NCBI GenBank assembly: GCA_943704525.1
Contig: CALSCQ010002262.1
Location: 1 to 28,271, forward strand
Reading direction: 5' to 3'
Source: Pigoraptor vietnamica
Taxonomy: Eukaryota > Opisthokonta > Filasterea
DNA: 28,271 nucleotides
In this document: positions 19,401-28,208 of the stretch, one piece after another
Layout: every line of letters starts with the position of its first letter
How positions within the stretch are numbered: position 1 is the stretch's first letter
Translations under genes and position numbers: made by a program
Notes under the pieces: model-generated
Database searches by the model: none
Told to the model about the DNA's origin: nothing
Seen by the model: the letters and a program-made list of their open reading frames with translations, nothing else

Positions 19401-22400
19401 GTGCCATATCTCCCAAGATCATAATGCGAACGCTTGTCAAGTGACGCCCGCCGTCCACTCGCACTCACCCCTTAAACACACCCACTTTAGGAACTGCATT
19501 GCGTGCGCCGGGTGCCACATTGCCCTTGCCGTCGCCAAGGCCGCGCTGGCCATTGCGGAGGCCGTGGTCGGGGCCGTGAGCGCCGTCGTCGACGCCGCAT
19601 TCCAGCTCGCGCAGGGCGGTCTCTCGGCGGCGCAGGGCGCGCTAGATGCCGCGCAGCGCGTGCTCGACGGTGCCCTTGCGGTCGTCAACGCGCTGCCCGG
19701 CCTCATCGACGGGCTGCTCTCGTTCCTTTCGAAGGTGTTTGACGTGCGCCGCTGCTCGCTCAGCACGACGGTGACGAACTCTGCCGACACGATCGGCTTT
19801 GAGATCGACATGACGATTCTCGGCAAGGACATTACGCTGCGTGGACAGCTGACGCTCTCGTTCGAGGGTATCAAGAACTGGATCGTCGACCAGATCCGCG
19901 CCGCCCTCTCTGCGATCGGTGGGTCGAAGAGCCGCCGCAGCATCGACGGGGCGTTCGGCGGCTTTGAAGTGACGGCCGAGATGCTCCACGCGCACGGTGT
20001 CGTCGACATGACCCGTCACCCGCACTTTGGCGTCCACCGCCGCGCGACAAATGTCATCGACACGGTCGTCGCGTGCGCGGCGGGCATGACGGTCTTTGAC
20101 GGGTCGAGCCAGCTGTTGAGCGGGACGGTTCCCACGTGCCTCTTTGTGCTGCCGACGCTCCGCTCCCTCTACCTCACGAACAACATGCTGTCGGGCGCGG
20201 TCGGACCCACCCTGTCGCTCCCCGCGCTCGAGTACCTTGGCCTTGCGAAGAACGCGCTCACGGGGCCCATTCCGACAAGCATCCAGGGCTCAACGCGCCT
20301 CAAGTGGCTGGACGTCTCCGACAACCCCGGCATTGAAGGCACGCTCAACGTGCTCGAGCCCCTCGCCGCCCTCGAGTACGTCAACATCCGGGGCACGGGC
20401 ATTGCGTTCAGCGAGGGGGGCGTCGTGCGCGCGCTCGGCAAGATTCCGCACCTCCGTTACTACGACGTTACGGGCATCGCGGATCCCACCAACTCGATGG
20501 TGTCGGCGTCGGCGCCGCTCGCTGTCGAGATTACGATCGTCGCGGAGACGCCGCAGATCTCCTACTGCGCCGCGTGCTCTCTGGTGGTGAAGCAGGACGG
20601 CTCGTGCCCGCGCGAGTGCGGCGCCGACAGCCTCGCGCTGGCCAAGACGGTCGAGTTTATCCGGCGGAAGGGCAAGGCGACGGCGGAGCAGACGGTGACC
20701 GTGACGAACACGTTTGCGGTCGGCAGCGAGTACACGCTGATCAAGGCAACCGTCACCGGCGTCGACTCTGCGCACATGGACGGGTGGATCAACGCATTTG
20801 GCGACGTGCCCTCGACGGAAGAGGGGCACAGCGGCATCCGCCCGTACTACTACGCGGCGCGTCCCAAGTGCGCGGCGGGCCTTCACGGCAAGGACTGCTC
20901 GTTCTTCTGCCCTTACTCGTGGCAGCTGTACGGCAGCGCTGCATCGTCAATGAGCCAGCAGATGGTGGAGGACACGGGCGTCGACGAGTCTGTCCGGATC
21001 ATGCTCGAGGCGCTCTCCCCGCGCTGCTTTGTGCCGGACATCGAGGCGTGCACCAAGAACGTCACGCTCGCGACGCAGGACGCCCTCGACACGTGCATCG
21101 CGTACGCCGAGGGCACGGCGCCCATCGCCCGCTGCAAGGACGCCATCGACTACGCCACGTCGCTCGCGTCGGACATGGGCGTGGATGCCGCGTGCGCGTC
21201 GACGCCGCTGTCGTCGTTTGTCGCGCGCCTGGACTCCATCCCGGCCGTCACGTGCCCGATTGCGCGGTTCTCTGCGGACCTGTTTGACACGGCCGGGAAG
21301 AAGGTCGGCGTGGCGACTATTGGCTACGCGCGTGGGACGGGCGGCCTCTCGTTCTCGGTCGAGGCGTCCAGCGGCGACTTTGTTGATGTGGCGGGTGTGG
21401 CTGAGGACGATGCGTGCGGCCTCTTTGACTTTGCGGGCACCGACGACGACGGCGATGACGTCAGCGCCGTCGAGATTCTGGAGGGCACGGGTGCGTTTGT
21501 TTGCATTTGTGCGCTGCGTCCTTTCTGCCCTTTTTCGCCTGGTTGTTTGCTTGTCGGTTGGCGTATGCGCTTGTTTTTCGTTTGTCGTCCCTCCTGGCCC
21601 TTTTAACGTCCCTCGTTCTGCTTCTCTTCTCCAGCTGGCTACCCGGGCGCCACGCTTGCATCATGGACCAACAGCGGCAATGCCAACAACGGCAATCGTC
21701 GTGCGGCAACGACCGGCGGCCACGCGCTCTCGTTCCTCGCAGACCGCAGCGGCGTGTGCCTGTCGGCCATGTGGCAGGACAGCGACATTAGCGAGGATGC
21801 GGACGACTTCCTCGCCGATCTCAAGTCGACGACCGACGCCTCGAGCATCTTCCAGTACCAGTTTGTTGTCAAGACACGCGGAAACCCCGACGGCGCCTAC
21901 GCCGGGACGCTCAAGTTTGCCGGGTGCGGCGGCTCGAACCCCACGTGCGGCAACGTCTGCGTCTCCGGTGGGTCAGCGTGGAAGATTCTGCTGTTACCGT
22001 TGGCGGTCACGGAGATTTTTTTTAATGACTCACAGTTGCGTTGCTGGCACGTGACTGACCCCCCCCCCCTATCCGCAGCGCGCGCGTGCAGCACGAACAA
22101 CGGCGGGTGCAAGCGCACCGAGACGTGCGAGGACCGCCTGCCCACCGCTCGCGCCGGTGATCTCACCACGACCGCCGTGTGCAACTGCCTCGACCCGGCG
22201 GCTTCCAACTCGTCGTGCGCGGGCGTCGGCTTCGTTGCGCCGCTCACGGACGGCTCTGTCGTCGCCTGCGGAGCCTTTTCGAACAGCAAGTGCATGGTCT
22301 CGACCAACGGCGGCCGCTCATGGGCCGTCTCCGGAGAGCGCGTGGCGGGCGACCGTGCGGCGATTGTCGGCGCTGTTGCGTCTGCCACGGGACCAAAGGT

Positions 22401-22758
22401 CCTCTACGCCACGAGCGGCACCATCGGCCGGCCCGCGGGTGCGCCCTCGACATCCGCCGACCGCTGCCTGCTCCTCGTGGATGCGGGCGCGGACGTCCAC
22501 GCGGACGAGCAGCTCGTGCCGCCGGGGTACAAGCGCCACGTCCCTGGCACGCGCCAATTCCTGGAGAGCATGACGGCGTCCGTGGACAAGGGCGACGCGC
22601 CGCCGACGGCGATTGACGTGACGGACACGGCTGGCCAGCACAGCACGATTGGCATCAGCCCGCGCGGTGTGCTGTGGAAGATGGGCGACGCCTGGCGTAT
22701 GCGCGGCGCGTGGGTGTGCGGAGAGGAGGACACGCCGAGCTGCCCGAGCACCGCGTAA
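13436..22758 (+). CDS. Giant secreted protein with four LamG-like repeats, coiled coil, LRRs and EGF-like module
   Basis: Six exons, 13436-14614, 14881-15144, 15268-19358, 19491-21490, 21635-21967 and 22079-22758, join in frame to 2848 residues. A signal peptide (about 1-24, ending AGAHA) is followed by about 600 residues of unrecognised beta-rich sequence. Four concanavalin/LamG-like repeats start near residues 704, 931, 1155 and 1389. Each opens with a P-x-V-[YF]-x-R-F-[ED]-type motif and has strand signatures such as VEAWVYF and VEMWVKA; repeats 1-3 end in a DE(Y/L/F)-containing segment before the next unit. After another beta region comes an Ala/Lys/Glu-rich coiled coil (about 1757-1835), a Cys cluster across the exon 3/4 junction (CDDYCDNCKW then CIACAGC) and an Ala-rich amphipathic helical stretch. 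Plant-type leucine-rich repeats follow (about 2059-2150; LYLTNNMLSG, LGLAKNALTGPIP). An EGF-like module begins at ACSTNNGGC (about 2624). No C-terminal membrane helix was seen, so secretion or a cell-coat/matrix role is inferred. Confidence 0.85.
14615..14880 (+). other. Intron 1 of the giant secreted protein gene
   Basis: A 266-nt intron, donor GTGGGT, acceptor TCCCGCAG, between Asp (GAC) and Val (GTC) codons, phase 0. The body is TG-rich and carries in-frame stops. Frames that run from exon 1 into it give low-complexity Cys/Val/Arg sequence, which marks the true exon end. Confidence 0.85.
21968..22078 (+). other. Intron 5 of the giant secreted protein gene, 111 nt and stop-free
   Basis: Donor GTGGGT and acceptor ATCCGCAG. 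The length is a multiple of three and there is no in-frame stop, so retention would add 37 residues just before the EGF-like module. The intron interpretation is favoured by the splice signals, a T run (about 22017-22023), a C run before the acceptor, and a clean join into ACSTNNGGC. Confidence 0.65.
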
Positions 22759-22925
22759 GGGCTGTCGGCGGCTTGCGTAGACGTGCGTGTGTGCATTCAT
22801 GTATGTGTTCGTGTGTGTGTGTCGGTGTGACTGTGCATCCGCGTAGTATGACGCCCCTTGCCTCAGTGCGGAAATGAAGGAGGGGAAGAGAAAGAGAGAC
22901 TCTTTTATGGCGAGTTTCAATGCAC
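22759..22925. repeat. GT-rich 3' flank of the giant secreted protein gene
   Basis: A GTGTGCATTCATGTATGTG-type tract (about 22783-22832) directly after the TAA stop of the plus-strand gene. It should include the 3' untranslated region. No gene was seen. Confidence 0.7.
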
Positions 22926-23270
22926 TCAGCAAAGAACAAACGCGCCAGTCGCAAGGCGCTCCCTGAGCCACCCCCCGAACGGAGGATGGAGCAGTTCGCA
23001 CTTTGCGAGTTCGGCGTCGGTCGCGCGCACTATGGGGATTACAAAGTCTATCGCCGCCTGGAGGGCAGCGCGAGACGGCCTGTCGAGGCACAGCGCCTTC
23101 ATGCGGAGGGGCCGTTGCACGACCTGGGCGCCGTGCCGCGCATCTGCCGCGTACGTGGCGTACGTCCGCGCCGTCCACATGGTGGGGAGGGCGTTGCGGC
23201 ACGCAGAAAATGCACCAGACCTGCTCAGGAGTTTCAGTGTAAGGGATGCCAGTAACAATGAGTAACACAT
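22926..23270 (-). CDS. Hypothetical small ORF, uncertain
   Basis: An open minus-strand frame from ATG 23270 to TGA 22926 (114 residues), containing ALCLDRPSRAALQAAIDFV and ending WLRERLATGAFVLC. I do not recognise it. Amino-acid composition is ordinary and GC content and third-position GC are high, like the real exons. However, a plus-strand frame over the same bases shares its wobble positions, so codon bias cannot pick the strand. A two-exon alternative is possible: ATG 23301 to 23221, then 23123 to 22926, with donor GTCTGG and acceptor CGCCCAG. It may be a small gene, a terminal exon or a remnant. Confidence 0.3.
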   Translation of the reverse strand: MCYSLLLASLTLKLLSRSGAFSACRNALPTMWTARTYATYAADARHGAQVVQRPLRMKALCLDRPSRAALQAAIDFVIPIVRATDAELAKCELLHPPFGGWLRERLATGAFVLC

Positions 23271-23799
23271 TTGTTGGCGAGATCTCGGACAAAAATGACA
23301 TATGTCAATGCACTTCAATTTCGATGAGCACATTTTGCTTGCGATTTTCACCAAAGATTCAAATTAATTTTCACGGCCGAGTGCGGCCCTTTTCTTTTGG
23401 GTGACCCGGACTCAACTCCGATTCGTCACAGTCGTTGACGGTGTGTGGTTGCATCATCTTCAATCCTTTCCCTCGTTCTGTGTGATACACGCGACCTCTG
23501 TCCCTCTTCTCCGTCTGTTGAGTGAACGGAGAGTGAGCACGTGTGCTTCTCTGCGTCTGCTGCCTGCCGCACTCTTGCATCTCGCTTCTGTCGCAGGTCG
23601 CCGTGTCACCGTCTTTCGTGCTTCTCTTCCAGCCCTTCTTATTATTCTGCGTATCACTGCGTCGTTCTGACGTGCGCGTGCGTGCGCTTATATTCTTACT
23701 CTGAGCGAGCGCGGTGTGTGTAGAGAACAGCCGTCTGTCTGTGTCCGAGTGACGTGCTCCAGTTTGAGCGCCCACCACACATATTTTGGGTTGTAAAGA
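23271..23799. promoter_or_regulatory. Intergenic region upstream of RAD6
   Basis: About 530 bases. The left part (23240-23370) is AT-rich and holds the 10-bp palindrome CGAGATCTCG at 23278-23287. The rest is pyrimidine-rich on the plus strand (CTTCTC, CTCTGTC blocks). It should carry the promoter and leader of the RAD6-like gene. Open frames here are not supported by any recognised family. Confidence 0.5.
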
Positions 23800-25019
23800 A
23801 TGACGACGCCGGCGCGCAGGCGCTTGATGCGCGATTTTAAACGGTGCGTTTAAGCGTGAATGTGCGCGTGCTTTGCAGGAATGCGTGTGTCCATGCGATG
23901 TGGGCGTGTTGCGTGTGCGTGTGCGTGTGCGTGTGCGTATATGGCCGTGTGTGTGTGTGGTGTGTGCTCGCATGCGCGTTTCTGTTTCATTTTGTACGTG
24001 CGCTGTGCTCAATAGAGAGCGCGCTGTTGTGTAGTGGGAACGGCTTCTCGCTCGTCTGTGGTGTGGTGCGGTGTCTTTTCTTTGCCGCTTGCAGTTATCA
24101 ATGCCGTCACGTGCCATCTCAAGGCCCCTCACATTTTCTTTTTTCCCTTTTTTCATCGCGTGTGTGTGGTCACGTGGCAGGCTGCAGGACGACCCTCCCG
24201 CGGGCGTAAGTGGAGCGCCTACCGACAGCAGCATTATGCATTGGAACGCCGTCATATTTGGGTGCGTTTTTTGTTAATTTTTAATTGCGTTGCGCTGCAC
24301 AGACACGCACACGCAATGGCACGTGTGGCCGTTTCACTCTCGACGCAGATTACACGCTTACATTGGGCACAAACACTGATAACTCCCTCTTTCTTTCTCT
24401 TTTTCGCGCTTTTTGCGGGCATTTGCAGGCCGCAAGATACACCGTTCGAAGATGGTGGGTGAGAGCACTCTGTGTGCGCGCATGTCGCCGCACGTAATGG
24501 TGCACAGCACTCAACACACATACTGTGCGCATGTAAAGGGCTCCGTTACTCATTCCTCTGTTTCTCATCCCTCTGCGTGTGTATGTCGGTGTGTGTCTGT
24601 CTCTCTTTGTTTTGGCGTTCGCAGGCACGTTCAAGTTGACGCTTGAGTTCAGCGAGGACTACCCCAACAAGCCACCCACAGTGCGATTTGTCTCTCGCAT
24701 GTTCCACCCTAATGGTGCGAGTGGGCCCTGTGTTACCCGCACCCGCCTCTCTCTTGTCCAAATACTCACACGCGCCAACACATGCGCACACGCGCCCGCC
24801 CTCGGATACACGCACATCCACGCACGCACGCACACGCAGTGCTCCGCGCACTTTCACACATGTGTTGCCCGTACATACCTCGCCGCACACCACGCTCATA
24901 CCACACTCGTTTTCCGCAGTGTATGCCGACGGCGGCATTTGTCTGGACATTCTGCAGAACCGATGGAGCCCGACTTATGATGTGGCCGCAATACTAACAT
25001 CCATACAGGTGCGTTGGTG

Positions 25020-25095
<76 letters not shown>

Positions 25096-25291
25096 ACGTG
25101 CGTGTGTGTGTTGTGTGCGCTTGCGTGTGTTAGGCGTTTGCCCCTAACCCCCTCTCTACGCGCAGTCGCTGTTGGACGAGCCGAATCCGAACAGCCCTGC
25201 GAATGCGACGGCGGCCCAGTTGTACCAGGAGAACAAGCGCGAATACGAGAAGAAAGTGCGCGCAATTGTGGAGCAGAGCTGGATGGAATGA
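23800..25291 (+). CDS. RAD6: Ubiquitin-conjugating enzyme E2, RAD6/UBC2 (UBE2A/B) orthologue
   Basis: Six exons, 23800-23843, 24181-24261, 24429-24454, 24625-24714, 24920-25008 and 25166-25291, join in frame to 151 residues, the usual RAD6 length. The protein begins [17 protein letters not shown], the N-terminal helix characteristic of RAD6, and runs as a complete UBC fold with [20 protein letters not shown], in which Cys88 is the ubiquitin-accepting cysteine. It ends at the core fold (IVEQSWME) without the acidic tail of budding yeast Rad6. In other eukaryotes RAD6 acts with RAD18 on PCNA in DNA damage tolerance and with BRE1 on histone H2B; those partners are not visible here. Introns have GTGCGT or GTGGGT-type donors and GCAG acceptors, and introns 1, 4 and 5 contain GT or CA microsatellites. 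Near-complete identity to known RAD6 makes this the firmest call in the window. Confidence 0.98.
23844..24180 (+). other. Intron 1 of RAD6, with GT tract
   Basis: A 337-nt intron splitting Arg15 as CG|G, donor GTGCGT, acceptor ACGTGGCAG. A GTGCGT/GTGTGT tract lies at about 23905-23970 and a T/C-rich stretch before the acceptor. No ORF of note. Confidence 0.9.
24765..24845. repeat. CA-rich microsatellite in intron 4 of RAD6
   Basis: Interrupted ACACGCGC/CACGCACGCACAC repeats within intron 24715-24919. Confidence 0.85.
25022..25132. repeat. Long GT microsatellite in intron 5 of RAD6
   Basis: Nearly pure GT repeat with a few GC interruptions, starting about 13 bases after the donor GTGCGT and filling most of the 157-nt intron 25009-25165. 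Confidence 0.95.
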
Positions 25292-25837
25292 AGTGACCCT
25301 CACCCTCGCCTTTAGCACGCGGGCGGTTTTTTGTTCTCCCGTATTGGCCGTAATGGGCGTATTCTGCTTGCGCTGCTATTGTGCGGCGAGCAGATGAAAG
25401 GGTTTGCCAGGGAATTGAAACTAGAGAGTACCTGGTGCGTGTAGAGTTGTGGAGCACACGCGACTCTTAACACACTGCGTGCACGCATACACAGACACAC
25501 CCGCACACACACACATCCACACGATAAATGGCCGCTTCATTTAGCGCACGTCGCCAAGACGGGCGGAGAGCAAGAGGCAGAATTGAAGGCAGGTTACGCA
25601 AAGCAACGCGCAGAGCGACGAAAGAACGAGTTGCGTCACGTTACGCAATGGAAAGACGGAAGAGAGCGGTCGTAACGCCGAGTGTGATGATGGCGTTTTG
25701 AACTGCGCGAGAGCGAGAAATGCAACACACGAAATAGACGCGCCGCAACTCCGCGAGGAGCGCAAACGGCACGCGAAAACGAATGGAAGCTCCGAAAAAG
25801 TAGTAAGGCGCTGTCGAACGCGCGTCCGCCACATCCG
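25292..25837. other. Convergent intergenic region between RAD6 and the TIR protein gene
   Basis: 546 bases holding the 3' flanks of both genes. A short CA tract lies at about 25488-25522 and a purine-rich stretch at 25555-25720. The sequence GTTACGCAA occurs at 25593-25601 and 25640-25648, the second forming the right arm of a small inverted repeat (TTGCGT 25631-25636 with ACGCAA 25643-25648). Open frames present are not supported by family, splice or composition evidence. Confidence 0.6.
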
Positions 25838-27794
25838 TTACCGCGGCGAAAACTCAATCTCAATGCCAAACTGGGACATGGCAGTGCGACAGCGGTTGAC
25901 GTGCTCCGCGCGGTCGTTGTTATTCTTCGGGCGGTAGTGCATCGACGCCGCCGTGGCCGCGATGTGCGAGACCTCGTTCGCGGACGACACGCGAAAGAGA
26001 ATTCCGCGCTGCTTGAAGTCCTCGTTCGCCTTAGAGATGATCCTGTCCACGTTCATGCTGGCCTGCACGAGCAGCTCCCGGGTCTTGGGCTCGCGCGACG
26101 ACGACTGCCAGCACTTCTCCGCGATCGAAAAGATGCACGCCGTGCATATGCACATGCAGCAGCAGAGGGAGAAGCCGATGATCATGAGCCCGCATTCCTC
26201 AAAGGGCGCGATCGAAACGGCCGTTTTGAACCACGGCTCGATCGCAGTCTCCAGCTCCTCCACGAGCCGCCGGTACTCCATCCGCGACAGGGCCGAGGCG
26301 AGCGACGCGGGCGGATCCACCGGATAATGCCCGTGCTTGTCCATTTGAAGGCACACAAACTCGCGGCGACGCCCGACGCCGACCTCGCGCACGCCCCGAA
26401 GGTACTCGCAGAGCGTCGTGAACGGGCGCACGGGACCCCCGTCCTCGAAGAGGTCGGCCCCGGACAGGCCCTCGAGCGCAGAGGCAAAGTCGATCGGTTC
26501 AAAGCTGCTCAGCAGCATGCGCAGCGAGAGCTCCCTCTCGAGCTCGCCCTTGGCGTCGCGGTGGACGACGGGAATGATTTTTTTGGCCTGCGCGTGGGCA
26601 AATTCGACCTCTTCGCGGCAGTAGCGCGACCGCACAGAGTCGGGGCTGACGACAAAGACAAAGTACTCGCAGTCCTTGATTGCGCACGCGATTTCCGTCC
26701 GCCAGCGGGAGGCGACCTCCAGCTGAAGCACGTCGCTGCGAGTGGCAATGAAGTGCGTGGGTGAGGAAGAAGCGCGAAATACAACTGCAACGCACAAACG
26801 GACGACGCATGGCAAAGAAGTGGGTGAGGAAGAGGCGCATATCATACAACTGCCACGCGCAAACCGCACAAACCGCACAAACATAAATGCGCATACAAAC
26901 ACGCGACAAAACCACCCACATCCAACACGAGAAGCCCGCGCGCTCGAGCGACTTCCACAGCCTGTGCTGCACGAAGTCGCGGTCCACGTGCGCCCAGCTG
27001 ATGAAAATGGGCTTGGGCTCGCTAATCTCGTTCTGCAGGGTGCGCAGGGCGTTTACCTTCCCCTCCGGCAGCGCAGTGGCGTGCGTCACGCGCGGAGCAA
27101 TCGCCGTGTCGAGCTTCGGAATCGAACCCACGGACCGCCGACGAACGACTGCCGTGCGCACGAGGCTACCCACGCGGTTCGCGAGCGAGCCAAAGAGCGT
27201 GTCGAGCTCCTCTGCGCCTGCTTCGCGCGAGAAGACGCACCACTGCACCTGGTTGAGGAGCAATCGGAGACCCGCGTGCGTAAACTCTGCGTCGCACACG
27301 ACGGGGATGATAGACACCTCCGCCTCCAGCGCGTACTGAATGACCTCAAAGTAGTCTTCGCTCACGTCCGACACAATAAACAGCGCCGCATCGCACGCTG
27401 CGAGCACCTGCACGACGCGACGCATGCGCTCCAAAACCTCCCCCTCGGGCGACTCTCCGCCACTCGCGCCGTCCGTCGCAGGGGCCGCAGCCGTCAGGAG
27501 ATTGGGATCGATGCGCACGACACTCGCCTGGACTTGCACGCCTGCCGCATCTCCAGTGTTGGACGGGTGCGAGCGCAACGCGGACGCCACCGCCGACGCA
27601 ACAAGGCCGTCGCGACCCGCCGAGTAGAGAACGGCGACGACGCGCGTCTTATCGTTCGCGGCACTCGCCATCATGCCCCCGGCCGCGGGGATGGACACGC
27701 GCTGCACATCCTCCTCAGTAATCGGCTGCACGTCGACGCAGTTGTCGCGTCGCTTTCCGAGCGCGGCAAGAACAGAGTGGCGCACGAGGTGCAT
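25838..27794 (-). CDS. Membrane-anchored protein with a TIR-like and a TIR domain
   Basis: Two exons, 27794-26920 and 26735-25838, encode 590 residues. The 184-nt intron (donor GTGGGT, acceptor CACTCGCAG) splits an Ile codon and restores the TIR motif GFSCWIDVLQLE. Residues about 50-190 form a divergent TIR-like unit (VVAVLYSAGRDG; ACDAALFIVSDVSEDYFEVI; VSIIPVVCD). Residues about 261-395 form a clear TIR domain: box 1 KPIFISWAHVDRDF, CWID, WRTEIACAI, box 2-like FVFVVSPDSVRSRYCREEVE, and KKIIPVV. Glu298 and Glu306 lie where NADase-type TIRs carry their catalytic Glu, but I cannot align them safely. A Cys-rich hydrophobic helix (about 473-494, LCCCMCICTACIF) is followed by about 95 polar residues of unknown fold. 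TIR domains act as signalling scaffolds or NAD-consuming enzymes; with no signal peptide the TIRs are probably cytosolic, with a tail-proximal anchor. No LRR or NB-ARC module is attached. Confidence 0.85.
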
Positions 27795-28207
27795 CTTGTC
27801 TCAGTGCGGACCCCGCGTCTAAGAGATAAGTGTTGTACACATGCCCTGGCGCTCACGACGCGAGAAGGACTTGCGAGGGCACTTCGACAGCTGTCTCCAC
27901 ATGCAAACACAGGCACGAGAAGAAGGGCTATTTCTCTGCGACCCCACGTGCGTGCGTGCGTTCGAATCGACCGACGTCGTGTGCACGGTCAGCCACATTG
28001 TATGGTCCGTGTCCATGCCGACGCAGCAAAACAAGCGAGATCTCGCAATAAATATCCGAGAGTAAATCATCCGAGATCTCGCACATTCTCCTTTGTGAGT
28101 CAGCTGAGAACTTTCGTTCTGTTTCATTCAACTAGAGGCAGATGCCCCACTCGTCGCCTATTTGCACAGTCTCACATACCCGCGTGCCTCTTGCGGTGCC
28201 GTGTGCG
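27795..28207. promoter_or_regulatory. Upstream region of the TIR protein gene
   Basis: The promoter of the minus-strand TIR gene should lie here. Two palindromes, GCGAGATCTCGC (28035-28046) and CGAGATCTCG (28072-28081), flank an AT-rich stretch that reads ATATTTATT on the minus strand, about 240-290 bases before the ATG. Short open frames at about 27830-28130 on both strands have no recognisable content. Confidence 0.5.
28035..28081. promoter_or_regulatory. Pair of CGAGATCTCG palindromes
   Basis: A perfect 12-bp palindrome (28035-28046) and a 10-bp palindrome (28072-28081) with the same core, about 36 bases apart centre to centre. The same 10-mer occurs once more, at 23278-23287. A dimeric DNA-binding protein site is one possible reading. 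Confidence 0.45.
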
Positions 28208-28208
28208 T

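Noticed and set aside
23371-24255. 294-residue minus-strand open frame across the RAD6 promoter and first intron
   Set aside because: Thr/His/Arg-rich low complexity, partly from the CA tract; overlaps RAD6 exons 1 and 2.
25541-25834. 97-residue minus-strand open frame, Leu/Ser/Cys-rich
   Set aside because: Lies in the convergent 3' spacer just after the TIR gene stop; no family, no splice signals and AT/GC pattern unlike the coding exons.
27950-27980. GTTCGAATCGACC resembling a tRNA T-loop
   Set aside because: No matching acceptor stem, D-arm or anticodon arm can be folded around it.
27830-28065. 73-74-residue plus-strand open frames upstream of the TIR gene
   Set aside because: They overlap each other and the presumed promoter palindromes; no homology or codon support.
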